Assembly (NCBI GenBank): GCA_020632655.1
Contig: JACKFD010000006.1
Span: forward strand, 298,368 to 362,367
From: Spirochaetaceae bacterium
GTDB lineage: Bacteria > Myxococcota_A > UBA9160 > UBA4427
Direction: 5' to 3'
DNA: 64,000 nt
Under the pieces are notes generated by a model, which was not told the origin of the DNA, did not search any database, and saw only the letters and a list, made by a program, of their open reading frames with translations. This document shows positions 16,602 through 24,830 of this stretch, piece by piece. Position 1 is the first letter of the stretch, and each line of letters begins with the position of its first letter. Both the position numbers and the translations under genes were made by a program.

Positions 16602-17777
16602 ATGCGTGAAGTCGTGATCGTCGAAGCCGTCCGGAGCCCCCTCGGCAAGCGGAACGGCGAGCTCGCCGCCCTCCACTCGATCGACCTGCTGGGCGCGGTC
16701 CAGCACGAGCTGATCCGCCGGGCCGGGATCGACCCGCGCGAGGTCGGTCAGGTCGTGGGCGGCTGCGTCGGCCAGGTCGGCATGCAGACGATGAACGTCA
16801 CGCGCAACGCCTGGCTCGCCCAGGGGCTGCCGATCGAGGTGGCCGCGACGACGGTCGACGCACAGTGCGGCTCGTCGCAGCAGGCGACGAACCTGGCCTG
16901 GTCCCTCGTCGCGTCGGGCGTGGTCGACTGCGCGATCGGATGCGGCGTCGAGTCGATGAGCCAGGTGCCGATGGGGGCCACGATTCCGAAGGATCCCTTC
17001 GTCGGGAAGCCCGTCAACAAGAGCTATTGGGCGCACCACGAGCTCACGAGCCAGTTCGAGGGCGCCGAGCGGATCGCGAAGCAGTGGGGCCTGACGCGCG
17101 CGGACACGGACGCCTTCGGCAAGCGCTCGCAGGACCTCGCGGCCCTCGCCTGGAAGGAGAACCGCTTCGACGGGCAGATCGTGCCGATCGAGGCGCCGAT
17201 CGGCTTCGAGGACGGCAAGCCGAGCAAGGAGACGCGGCTCGTCGAGCGCGACGGCGGGCTGCGCGAGACGAGCCTCGAGGCGCTCGCCGGGCTGCGCAGC
17301 AACCTGCCCGATGGCGTGCATACGGCGGGCTCCTCGTCGCAGGTGTCGGACGGGGCGGGCGCCGTGCTGCTGATGACGCGGGAGAAGGCGAAGGCGCTCG
17401 GCCTCACGCCGCGCGCGACGATCGTCTCGACCTGCCTCGTCGGCTCGGATCCCGTGCTGATGCTGACCGGACCGATCTTCGCGACGCAGAAGATCCTTTC
17501 GGACGCGAAGCTCACGATGCGCGACGTCGACGTGACGGAGATCAACGAGGCCTTCGCCTCGGTCGTGCTCGCCTGGCAGCGCGAGCTCGATCCCGACATG
17601 GCGACCGTCAACCCGAATGGCGGCGCGATCGCCCTGGGTCATCCCCTCGGCGGAACCGGCGCCATCCTGATCACCAAGGCCCTCTACGAGCTCGAGCGCG
17701 CCGACAAGCAACATGCCCTGGTCACGATGTGCTGCGGCGGTGGGCTCGGAACGGGGACGCTGATCCGGCGGGGCTAG
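16602..17777 (+). CDS. Thiolase family protein (acetyl-CoA acetyltransferase / steroid 3-ketoacyl-CoA thiolase type)
   Basis: This encodes a 391-residue thiolase. The nucleophile Cys89 (TTVDAQCGSSQQA), the His in GGAIALGHPLGGTG and the second active-site Cys in TMCCGGGLGTG are all intact. REVVIVEAVRSPLGKRNG is the standard N-terminus. It catalyses reversible claisen-type cleavage of 3-ketoacyl-CoA. The QVPMGATIPKDPFVGKP region resembles thiolases annotated for steroid side-chain or cholesterol degradation in actinobacteria and delta-proteobacteria, but this is only a suggestion. It ends 8 bp before the TTG start proposed for the 2OG oxygenase, so the pair is probably one operon. Confidence 0.9.
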   Translation: MREVVIVEAVRSPLGKRNGELAALHSIDLLGAVQHELIRRAGIDPREVGQVVGGCVGQVGMQTMNVTRNAWLAQGLPIEVAATTVDAQCGSSQQATNLAWSLVASGVVDCAIGCGVESMSQVPMGATIPKDPFVGKPVNKSYWAHHELTSQFEGAERIAKQWGLTRADTDAFGKRSQDLAALAWKENRFDGQIVPIEAPIGFEDGKPSKETRLVERDGGLRETSLEALAGLRSNLPDGVHTAGSSSQVSDGAGAVLLMTREKAKALGLTPRATIVSTCLVGSDPVLMLTGPIFATQKILSDAKLTMRDVDVTEINEAFASVVLAWQRELDPDMATVNPNGGAIALGHPLGGTGAILITKALYELERADKQHALVTMCCGGGLGTGTLIRRG

Positions 17778-17785
17778 TCGACGCG

Positions 17786-18736
17786 TTGGAGATCCTCGAC
17801 GTCGATCTGCCCGGCTACGAGACGGGCGGTGCAGCGAAGCGACGCGCGATCGTCGACGGCGTGACGCGCAGCCTGGCGACGGGCTTCGTCTACGTCGCGC
17901 ACGACCTGCCCGAGGACGAGCTCGACGACTGCTATGCGATGCTCGAACGCTTCTTCGCCCTGCCGGAGGCGGCGAAGGCGCGCACGGCCGCCCCGGGCAG
18001 TCGCGGACAGCGCGGCTACACGGGCCTGCTCGTCGAGACCGCCGCCGGCCGGCGCGCCGCCGATTGGAAGGAGATGCTGAACTGGGGCGAGGCGGCGCCG
18101 GCGGGCCATCCGCTCGGCCGACGTTTCCCCGACCGCTACGGCGAGCCCGTGCTGCCCGAGGCGGATCTGCCCGGTATCTCCGCACTGCTCATGCGCTTCC
18201 ATCGACGGCTCGCCGAGCTCCAGCGCCGCTTCCTGCGCATCGTCGCGGCCGGGCTCGGCGCCGACGAGCGCTTCTTCGACGCGATGGTCGAGCACGGCGC
18301 CACGCTCACCCGGGCGATCCACTACCCCCCGACCGCGAGCGCGCCCGGACCCGAGCACGTCTGGTCCGCCGAGCACGGCGACATCAACCTCGTGACCGCG
18401 CTGCCGCGGGCGACGGCGCCGGGCCTGCAGGTGAAGACGAGCGAAGGTTGGCTCGATGCGTCGCCCCCGCCCGGCCACGCGATCCTCAACTCGGGTCTGA
18501 TGCTCGAGCACCTCTCGAACGGACGCATCCCGACCGGGATCCATCGCGTCGTCGCGCAGCCCGACCAGACCGGCGCCCGACTCTCGGTCGTCCAGTTCTG
18601 CCACCCCACGCCGGACACCATCCTCGCGCCGCTCGCCTGCTGCATCGACGCCGCCCACCCCCAGCGCTTCGGCGCGATCCAGGCGGCGGACCGGCTCGAC
18701 GAGGTGCTCTGGGAGATCGGCCTCGCGGGCGACTGA
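17786..18736 (+). CDS. 2-oxoglutarate/Fe(II)-dependent oxygenase, isopenicillin N synthase family
   Basis: This encodes a 316-residue double-stranded beta-helix oxygenase. The iron ligands are His197 and Asp199 (AEHGDINLVT) and His253 (GIHRVVAQ); the 2-oxoglutarate-binding Arg265-x-Ser267 is in ARLSVVQF. The N-terminal DIOX_N-like part (EILDVDLPGY...GFVYVAHD) is present. It hydroxylates or desaturates an unknown substrate. There is no ATG or GTG at the domain boundary; a TTG at 17786, 8 bp after the thiolase stop, is the most likely start. The 3' end including the stop codon is repeated three times (37-bp unit). Confidence 0.8.
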   Translation: MEILDVDLPGYETGGAAKRRAIVDGVTRSLATGFVYVAHDLPEDELDDCYAMLERFFALPEAAKARTAAPGSRGQRGYTGLLVETAAGRRAADWKEMLNWGEAAPAGHPLGRRFPDRYGEPVLPEADLPGISALLMRFHRRLAELQRRFLRIVAAGLGADERFFDAMVEHGATLTRAIHYPPTASAPGPEHVWSAEHGDINLVTALPRATAPGLQVKTSEGWLDASPPPGHAILNSGLMLEHLSNGRIPTGIHRVVAQPDQTGARLSVVQFCHPTPDTILAPLACCIDAAHPQRFGAIQAADRLDEVLWEIGLAGD

Positions 18737-18816
18737 GCCGGCGCTCTGGGAGATCGGCCTCGCGGGCGACTGAGTCGGCGCTCGGGGAGATCGGCCTCGC
18801 GGGCGACTGAGCCGGG
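18706..18816. repeat. 37-bp tandem repeat, three copies, across the stop codon of the 2OG oxygenase
   Basis: Units begin at 18706, 18743 and 18780. The first copy is coding and encodes the last residues (WEIGLAGD) and TGA; the next two are non-coding duplicates differing at one to three bases (GAGCC/GAGTC, CTCTG/CTCGG). It is one of five gene ends in the window duplicated in this way. Confidence 0.92.
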
Positions 18817-19038
18817 CCGGTCCCGCCGCTCCGATCGTCCTGCCCGGCCGGGCCGCGGAGCCGAAGGAAGGCCGCCCTCGCCCGCGGCGCCGGGGGCACC
18901 GGCGCGCGGTGTGGGGCGGATTCCTCCGAAATCCCCACTCCGGACTCAGCCCCGGGCCCCGAGTTGCCGATCGAAGCCCCCGAGCGACGGCCCGATCGTC
19001 GCGCGAAGACGGCTGTCCGGAGATCGGGGATCGAACGG

Positions 19039-21135
19039 ATGCAAGAGAGTCTGATGCCGGGCGAGCGCGAGACCTCGCGACCCGCCGAGTCCGAGGGGCC
19101 CCCCGGCTGGCGTCGGGAGACGCGCATCACCCTCGCGGTGGCCCTCGTCTTCGGGCTGCTGATGGTGGCCCAGGAGCGACAGATCCTCGCCGCCCTCGCG
19201 CACGGCAGCGGCGTGCTGCCCGGTCTGACCTGGCGGCTGCCGTGGCCGCTTTTCTTCGTCGCGATCGCGCTGCCGTTGCCGCTTCGCGCCCGGATCGCCT
19301 TCCTCGGCCTGTCGGGCCTCTTCTTCGCCCTCGTCGTGGTCGGCGACGCTTCCTACTTCCGATTCTTCGGCTCGGTCACGTCGCTGGTCAGCGCCGGCAC
19401 GGCCCACCAGCTCTGGGACGTGCGCGACAGCGTGCTCCAGCTGCTGCAGGCGACGGACGCGCTCTTCGCCCTCGCCTTCCTCGCCCTGGCCGCCCTGGCC
19501 ATCCTGCCCGGTCGACACCTGACGGGCGAGGCGCCCCCGCTCCCTCGCGCCCCGCGCCTCACGGGATCGATCGGGCTGCTCGCCCTCGCCTTCGCCCTCC
19601 ACAGCGTGGCCTGGCGGACGCCGATCTACGAAGACACCCATCATCTCGGCCGCGAGAAGTGGGTGATGCCCGCCGAGCATTGGGGATCGCGCTTCTCCCA
19701 CGCCACCTACGCCGAGACCTTCGGCCTCTACAACTACCATCTCCACGACCTGCTCGAGTTCGTCGCACTCGGCCGCTCGCGCACGCCGATGACCGAGGCG
19801 GAGCAACGCGCGATCGACGTCGTGGTCGCGCACAAACAGGCGCTGAACCGGATCGACACGCCCTTCGCGGGCGTAGCAGCCGGGCGACGCGTGGTGATGA
19901 TCCAGCTCGAGGCGATCGTACACTGGCTGCTCGACCTCGAGGTCGACGGCACCCCCGTCATGCCCTTCTTGAGCAGCCTGCAGTCGAAGGGCCTCTCCTG
20001 GGACTACGTGATGGACGTGACGGCGATCGGACGCACGTCGGATGCCGAGTTCGCCGTCATGACGGGCCTGCTCCCGGACACGACGCGCCCGAACTCCTTC
20101 GCCCATCCGGACCGCGCGCCGACCTACCTGCCGCGCAGCCTGAAGGCGCTCGGCTATCCGACCGCGTCGTACCACGGGTACAAGAAGTCCTTCTGGAACC
20201 GGACCTACACGCATCCCGTGTACGGGATCGACGAGATGTTCTTCGACGAGACCTACCCGACGGAGAAGATCCTCGGGCTCGGTGTCCCGGATCCGGTCGT
20301 CTACGACTTCATGCTCGAGCGCCTCGAGCAGGAGCAGGGGCCCAGCTTCTCGTTCATGATCTCGCTCTCGAGCCATCACCCCTTCGTCTACACCCCCGCG
20401 GAGTACAACGCGCTCTTCCCGAGCCTCACCCTGGAAGACGGCTGGGGGCTGGTCGGCCCCTACCTGCGCAGCGCGCGCTACACAGACGACGCGCTCGCGG
20501 CCTTCTTCGACGGGATGGAGGCGCGCGGCCTGCTCGAAGACACGCTCTTCGTGATCTACGGCGACCACGACATGGGCGGCCTCCACACGGGCCGGACGTT
20601 GCCCGAGGTCGGCCCCCTCGCCTACACGATCGCCGAGGACCGCGTCCCCTTCCTCGTCGTGATCCCGGGCGAGGAGGACCGCGTCGCACGCTTCGGTGCG
20701 CAGCACACGAACGCGACCGCCGGCCTCCACGACACGTACCCGACGATCCTCCACCTCCTCGGCGAGCCCGTCCCGCGCGGGGTCCTCGGCACGAACCTGC
20801 TGGTCCCGGACGACCAGCGCGACCCCGTGCCGCTGCCACCGGTCATGGGAGACGTGCTCTTCGCCTACCGCCACACGATCCAGGGACCGCGCGGTGGGGG
20901 TCCCATCGATCCCCGGGCCGAGCCCGAGCCCGCTCCCCCCACGTCGATTCCGAGTCTGCGGGAGGGCGTGCGCGAGCAGCTGATCGTGCGCGAGCTACTC
21001 GATCATCCCGAGTACTGGAGCCGCGAGCCCGTCGACGCGGGGCTCGTACGGAACGCAGGTCGAGCCGTCGAAGCGGGGCTCGTACGGAACGCAGGTCGAG
21101 CCGTCGAAGCGGGGCTCGTACAGAACGAACGTTAG
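19039..21135 (+). CDS. LTA synthase-like sulfatase-fold protein (phosphoglycerol transferase type)
   Basis: This encodes a 698-residue inner-membrane enzyme: about five N-terminal membrane helices (residues ~25-200) then a large periplasmic alkaline-phosphatase-superfamily domain. Metal and catalytic residues match LtaS-type enzymes: Glu291 (IQLEAIVHW), nucleophile Thr333 (GRTSDAEFAVMTG), Asp509-His510 (YGDHDMGG). Such enzymes in Gram-negative cells transfer phosphoglycerol or similar groups from phospholipids to glycans or lipids. The frame is open from 18964; the ATG at 19039 is chosen for spacing. The last ~25 residues are a tandem 12-residue repeat (GLVRNAGRAVEA). Confidence 0.85.
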   Translation: MQESLMPGERETSRPAESEGPPGWRRETRITLAVALVFGLLMVAQERQILAALAHGSGVLPGLTWRLPWPLFFVAIALPLPLRARIAFLGLSGLFFALVVVGDASYFRFFGSVTSLVSAGTAHQLWDVRDSVLQLLQATDALFALAFLALAALAILPGRHLTGEAPPLPRAPRLTGSIGLLALAFALHSVAWRTPIYEDTHHLGREKWVMPAEHWGSRFSHATYAETFGLYNYHLHDLLEFVALGRSRTPMTEAEQRAIDVVVAHKQALNRIDTPFAGVAAGRRVVMIQLEAIVHWLLDLEVDGTPVMPFLSSLQSKGLSWDYVMDVTAIGRTSDAEFAVMTGLLPDTTRPNSFAHPDRAPTYLPRSLKALGYPTASYHGYKKSFWNRTYTHPVYGIDEMFFDETYPTEKILGLGVPDPVVYDFMLERLEQEQGPSFSFMISLSSHHPFVYTPAEYNALFPSLTLEDGWGLVGPYLRSARYTDDALAAFFDGMEARGLLEDTLFVIYGDHDMGGLHTGRTLPEVGPLAYTIAEDRVPFLVVIPGEEDRVARFGAQHTNATAGLHDTYPTILHLLGEPVPRGVLGTNLLVPDDQRDPVPLPPVMGDVLFAYRHTIQGPRGGGPIDPRAEPEPAPPTSIPSLREGVREQLIVRELLDHPEYWSREPVDAGLVRNAGRAVEAGLVRNAGRAVEAGLVQNER
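21037..21135. repeat. 36-bp tandem repeat, nearly three copies, at the 3' end of the LTA synthase-like gene
   Basis: Units begin at 21037, 21073 and 21109; the first two are identical and the third is broken by the stop codon. The unit is a multiple of three and therefore adds 12 residues per copy to the C-terminus (GLVRNAGRAVEA). Confidence 0.92.
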
Positions 21136-21156
21136 GCCGGCCGGCGCACCGCGCCC

Positions 21157-21891
21157 TCAGACGAGTCGGACCTCGACGCCGCCCAACACGAAGGACTCGC
21201 CCCGACGCGAAGGATCGCTCGCACGGAGCTCGATCGCCGCGAGCCCCTCGGACTCGCCCGGTGCCGCCGCCCGGAACCCGATCGCGCCCCGATCGAGCAC
21301 GAGTCGGCCGGTGTCGTCGAGAGGCCTTCCCAGAACCCCGGACCATCGCGCCCCGAGCCCACCCGGGTCCGGACTCCGCAGCTCGATCGCCTCGAGGCCA
21401 CGGACGACGTCCTGGCAGACGAAGTCGCGCCAACGAGGCCCGGCACCGACCCACGAGTCCGGCGGATCGGGTCGATCGAGGGAGATCATCATCCCTCCCG
21501 TGTCCGAGGGATGGAGATGCATCCCCGACCAGTCCTGCCCCGCGATCGGATCCGTGGACTCCGCCTCGAAGGCGATGCGTACGCCGAGGGCGTCGATGCG
21601 CCGGCGCCAGCCCGCGAGATCCCGGGTCTTCAGGATGACCATGTAGCCGCCATCACCGCCCTGACGCGCGAGGTGACGACCGCCCGGCGTGTCGGGACGC
21701 GTGGGCGAGAGCACCTCGACGAAGGTCGTGCCCAGCGGCAGCACGATGTTCGCGAGGCCCCAGAGATCGACGCTCGGATCGCGAAACGCGACGCGGAGAC
21801 CGAGCCGCTCGCGGAAGGCCTTGGCCGTCGCGTCGAGATCGCGCACGATCAGCGTGATCTGCAACAGCTCGAGATCCGGTGCATCGGACAC
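21157..21891 (-). CDS. VOC family (glyoxalase/bleomycin-resistance fold) protein
   Basis: This encodes a 244-residue protein with two vicinal-oxygen-chelate repeats: the first from LELLQITLIVRDLDATAKAF to about residue 130 and the second from GLEAIELRSPDPGGLGARW to the end. Members are metal-dependent lyases, dioxygenases or resistance proteins; the number of clear His/Glu metal ligands here is low (H and E in HLHPSDTG and IELR), so the second half may be non-catalytic. The start is uncertain: GTG at 21891 gives MSDAPDLELLQITL, an ATG at 21981 would add 30 unlikely residues. Confidence 0.75.
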   Translation of the reverse strand: MSDAPDLELLQITLIVRDLDATAKAFRERLGLRVAFRDPSVDLWGLANIVLPLGTTFVEVLSPTRPDTPGGRHLARQGGDGGYMVILKTRDLAGWRRRIDALGVRIAFEAESTDPIAGQDWSGMHLHPSDTGGMMISLDRPDPPDSWVGAGPRWRDFVCQDVVRGLEAIELRSPDPGGLGARWSGVLGRPLDDTGRLVLDRGAIGFRAAAPGESEGLAAIELRASDPSRRGESFVLGGVEVRLV

Positions 21892-22011
21892 GTCGACGGG
21901 CCCCTCACGGACGATCGGGGCGCAACGAGATCCGGGCCTTCCGCCCGGGCGCGCGCCGGCTCGCGGCAAACATGATGACACGCGTACGGGATGGCGTCGT
22001 GCCCTGCTCCG

Positions 22012-22018
22012 TTACACT
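22012..22018 (+). promoter_or_regulatory. Promoter -10-like TTACACT upstream of the exosortase gene
   Basis: TTACACT followed by CGGCGC lies 33-39 bases before the GTG at 22051 and resembles the TA-boxes before 47984 and 61796. It lies downstream of the alternative ATG at 21991 and is part of the reason that start was not chosen. Confidence 0.3.
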
Positions 22019-22050
22019 CGGCGCCACGCGCGCCGATCGTACCCTGCGCC

Positions 22051-23679
22051 GTGCCCTCCTCACTCCGGATCGCCGAACGCCCCTTGGACCCCGCACGCCC
22101 GACACAGCCCCCGGACGCCGCGGCGTCGCCCCGGCTCTGGCTCACCGTGACGGTCGTCCTCGCGCTCGTCGCGTTCTGGCCCTTGATCGGACTCGAGGCC
22201 GGCGGGGGCGACGGCGCGACGCCACTGCCCGACGCACAAGACGTCGAGCAGCTCTTCTTCGAGCCGCACCAGTCCGCGCCCGGGCTGATCGTGATGATCG
22301 CCGCGGGCCTCTTCGCGCTCCGGGCCAGGCGATTCCTCGCGCTCGCACCGTCCGGCCGTCCGGTCGCGGCGGGGCTCGCCTTCGCGAGCGCGCTCGCGAT
22401 CGCGGTCTGGTCCCGACTGGTCGCCGCGGACGACCTGCTCGTCCTGTCGCTGATCGCCTGCGCATCGGGCTTCGCGCTCGCCACGCGCGGTTGGTCGGGG
22501 CTCCGGCTGATCGGGCCCGTGCTCGCCGCGCTCTGCTTCGCGATTCCCGTGCCGGGGCGTGTCGCGAACGCCGTGATCTGGATGCTGCAGATCGCCAGCA
22601 CGGATGGCGCCGAGTGGCTGCTTCGGATCGTCGACCTCCCGGTCCATCGCGACGGCGTCTTCATGCAGCGCGGTGACCAGGGCTTCCTCGTGATCGAGTC
22701 GTGCAGCGGCTTCCGTAGCCTGCAGATCCTGACGCTGCTGGCGATCGTCGTCGGTGAGCTGCTCGAGCTGCGTCGACGCACGCTCTGGCTCGTCGTGCTC
22801 GCCCCCCTCGTCGCCTTCGCACTGAACGTCCTGCGAATCACCTGGATCGTCTTCGACGGACAGGACACGGCGACCGCCAGCGAGCACGTGGGCCAGGGGA
22901 TGACGGTGCTACTCGTCGGCGTGGCAGCGCTCTTCGGACTCGCTCGGCTGCTCTCGCCGCCGGGCGCGAACCGCGGGGAAGGCCATGGGTTGCCCGAGGC
23001 GGACGGCGCGGAGGCCGCCGCAGCGCCCATCCGCCGCCGAGACTGGCGGGGACTGGCGGGCGCGCTCACGCTGCTCGCCCTCGTCGTGCACGCGACACCC
23101 GCCTGGCCGGTGCCCAGCCTGAGCGTGCCTCCGCTCGAGGATCTCTTCCGTGACCGGGCGGGCTGGACGAAGGAGGAAGACCTCCAGATCGACCGCATCT
23201 TCCTCGGCAGCATCGGCGTCGGACGCATCGTCTCTCGCCGCCTGCACTACGAGGGCACGGTCCAGGCCGCGCCCGGCCCCGTCGAGGTCTTCGCCGCCCT
23301 CGACTCGCGAAGCCAGCCACGCTCGAGCCCCGTCTCCGACCGACTCCTGCTCCCGGCCCGCGAATGGGGCATCGAGGCGGTCGAGGCGCGTCGGGACTGG
23401 CGCCTCTTCCAGGACACCCAGGAAGCGATCGTGCGGCGCGGATCGTCGCGGATGCTGGTCCGGCTCTGGTACGTGAACGATCCCGGTCCGGTGCGCGACG
23501 ACCTGCGTTCCGTCTTCGCACTGACGCGGGGACCCGTCGCGCCCGACCGCAGCCGCGGCGTCCTCCGCCTGGCGACCCCCCTCACCGGCACTGGACCCGT
23601 CGCCCTCGACCACGCGCGCGGTCGGCTCGACCAGTTCGTCGTCGACTACCGCGCCGATCTCGATCGCGTCGTTCCCTGA
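22051..23679 (+). CDS. Exosortase fused to EpsI-like domain
   Basis: This encodes a 542-residue protein. The first ~320 residues form an eight-or-more-helix exosortase with the Cys-Arg-His triad: Cys218 (VIESCSGFRSL), Arg262 (FALNVLRITW) and His279 (SEHVGQG). After a polar linker (~320-345) a last helix leads to an EpsI-like periplasmic domain (WTKEEDLQIDRIF...). It recognises and processes PEP-CTERM signals during transit of proteins to the cell surface, and is the obvious partner for the PEP-CTERM genes at 4485, 36794, 38564, 40595, 42407 and 61867. Start: GTG 22051 is preferred because a TA-box lies just upstream; ATG 21991 is possible. The stop TGA at 23677 lies in the target duplication of the adjacent IS. 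Confidence 0.87.
   Translation: MPSSLRIAERPLDPARPTQPPDAAASPRLWLTVTVVLALVAFWPLIGLEAGGGDGATPLPDAQDVEQLFFEPHQSAPGLIVMIAAGLFALRARRFLALAPSGRPVAAGLAFASALAIAVWSRLVAADDLLVLSLIACASGFALATRGWSGLRLIGPVLAALCFAIPVPGRVANAVIWMLQIASTDGAEWLLRIVDLPVHRDGVFMQRGDQGFLVIESCSGFRSLQILTLLAIVVGELLELRRRTLWLVVLAPLVAFALNVLRITWIVFDGQDTATASEHVGQGMTVLLVGVAALFGLARLLSPPGANRGEGHGLPEADGAEAAAAPIRRRDWRGLAGALTLLALVVHATPAWPVPSLSVPPLEDLFRDRAGWTKEEDLQIDRIFLGSIGVGRIVSRRLHYEGTVQAAPGPVEVFAALDSRSQPRSSPVSDRLLLPAREWGIEAVEARRDWRLFQDTQEAIVRRGSSRMLVRLWYVNDPGPVRDDLRSVFALTRGPVAPDRSRGVLRLATPLTGTGPVALDHARGRLDQFVVDYRADLDRVVP
23669..23679 (+). repeat. Left copy of probable target-site duplication
   Basis: TCGTTCCCTGA directly precedes the left inverted repeat of the IS and matches TCGTTCTCTGA (24900-24910) at 10 of 11 positions in direct orientation. 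It includes the exosortase stop codon. Confidence 0.65.
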
Positions 23680-23702
23680 GACGTGGCCCGAAGATTTCCC
23701 CT
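23680..23702 (+). repeat. IS left terminal inverted repeat
   Basis: GACGTGGCCCGAAGATTTCC and the next three bases. It mirrors 24877-24899; mismatches are at positions 8, 9, 13 and 20. Confidence 0.8.
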
Positions 23703-23729
23703 GGCATGCGATCTGCGTAGTCGGCGTAG

Positions 23730-24830
23730 ATGGATGACCTCTCCCCCTACCGACGCCCCCCGTTCTGCCCCCACGCCGACTGCGATTCCCGTTTGCATCC
23801 AGCCACCTGGCGCTTCATCAAGAAGGGCTTCTACCTCCGCCGTCGCAGGCCCCACCGCGTCCAGAAGTACCAGTGTTCACGCTGCCGGCGTTACTTCAGC
23901 GCCTCCTCCTTCTCCACCCGATACTGGCTCCGAAGGCCCGAGCTCCTCGAGCCCGTCTTCCATCGACTCGTCGCCTGCTCCGGGTTCCGACAGATCGCCC
24001 GCGAGTACGGTGTGTCGCACTCCACCGTCCGGAGGATGAGCGACCGGCTGGGGCGGCATTGCCTGCTCTTCCATGAGCGACGTAGACCGAAGTCTTGTCC
24101 GACCGAGCCGCTCGTCCTCGACGGGTTCCGGAGCTTCGAGCACAGCCAGTACTGGCCGATGGACCTGAACCTCGTGGTGGGTGGCGAGAGCCTCTTCGTC
24201 TACGGGTTCAATGATGCGGAGCTGCGGCGGAGCGGGACGATGCGGCCGGCGCAGGCCGTGAAGAGGGAGGTTCTCGAGAAGCGGCATGGGCGGCCGGATC
24301 CGCAGGCGACGCGGAAGCGGGTGGAGGAGCTGTTGCGGCGGGTTGTGCCACCGGGTGGATGCGTCGTGCTTCGGAGCGACGAGCACCAGGCGTATCCGAG
24401 GGCGATCCGGAGGCTCCGGGACCGGACTTTCATCCACGAGCGGACGAGCTCGAAGGTGGCTCGGACGACGAAGAACCCGCTCTTCGCGGTGAACCTGTCG
24501 GATCTGCTGATCCGGCACTCGAGTGCGAACCACAAGTGGGAGACGATCGCGTTCTCGAAGCGACGGCAGTCGGCGTTGTATCGGCTGGCGATCTGGAGTG
24601 TGTGGCGGAACTACGTGAAGGATCGGTCGGTGAACCGGCCAAGGGGGACGCCGGCAAAGGCCGTGGGCATCACCGAGCGGTCGCTCTCGGTTCGGGAGGT
24701 CTTGGCGCGGCGGTGTTTTCCGTGGCGGATACAGGGAGTCCGTGGGTGGCTCGCGGCGTGCTACTTCGGGCGGATCGGGACGAGGGCGATCGAGCGGTGC
24801 GGGGCGCACGAGGCGAGGTATGCGGTGTAG
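23730..24830 (+). CDS. Transposase with zinc ribbon, HTH and DDE core
   Basis: This encodes a 366-residue protein. The N-terminus has a four-Cys zinc ribbon (CPHADC ... CSRCRRYF) as in IS1 InsA. A helix-turn-helix region follows (FRQIAREYGVSHSTVRRMSDRLG), then a DDE-type catalytic core: Asp in LVLDGFRSFE, Asp in VLRSDEHQAYPRA, and a C-terminal Glu in KWETIAFSKRRQSALYRL. The C-terminal part is basic. Codon choice differs from its neighbours in its second half (more CGG, TTG and GTT), fitting horizontal origin. The frame is intact, so the element could be active. The IS family assignment is uncertain. Confidence 0.8.
   Translation: MDDLSPYRRPPFCPHADCDSRLHPATWRFIKKGFYLRRRRPHRVQKYQCSRCRRYFSASSFSTRYWLRRPELLEPVFHRLVACSGFRQIAREYGVSHSTVRRMSDRLGRHCLLFHERRRPKSCPTEPLVLDGFRSFEHSQYWPMDLNLVVGGESLFVYGFNDAELRRSGTMRPAQAVKREVLEKRHGRPDPQATRKRVEELLRRVVPPGGCVVLRSDEHQAYPRAIRRLRDRTFIHERTSSKVARTTKNPLFAVNLSDLLIRHSSANHKWETIAFSKRRQSALYRLAIWSVWRNYVKDRSVNRPRGTPAKAVGITERSLSVREVLARRCFPWRIQGVRGWLAACYFGRIGTRAIERCGAHEARYAV

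Noticed and set aside
21991..22050. ATG at 21991 as exosortase start
   Set aside because: Possible, but it places a -10-like box inside the coding region and adds 20 residues without pattern; GTG 22051 preferred with low certainty.
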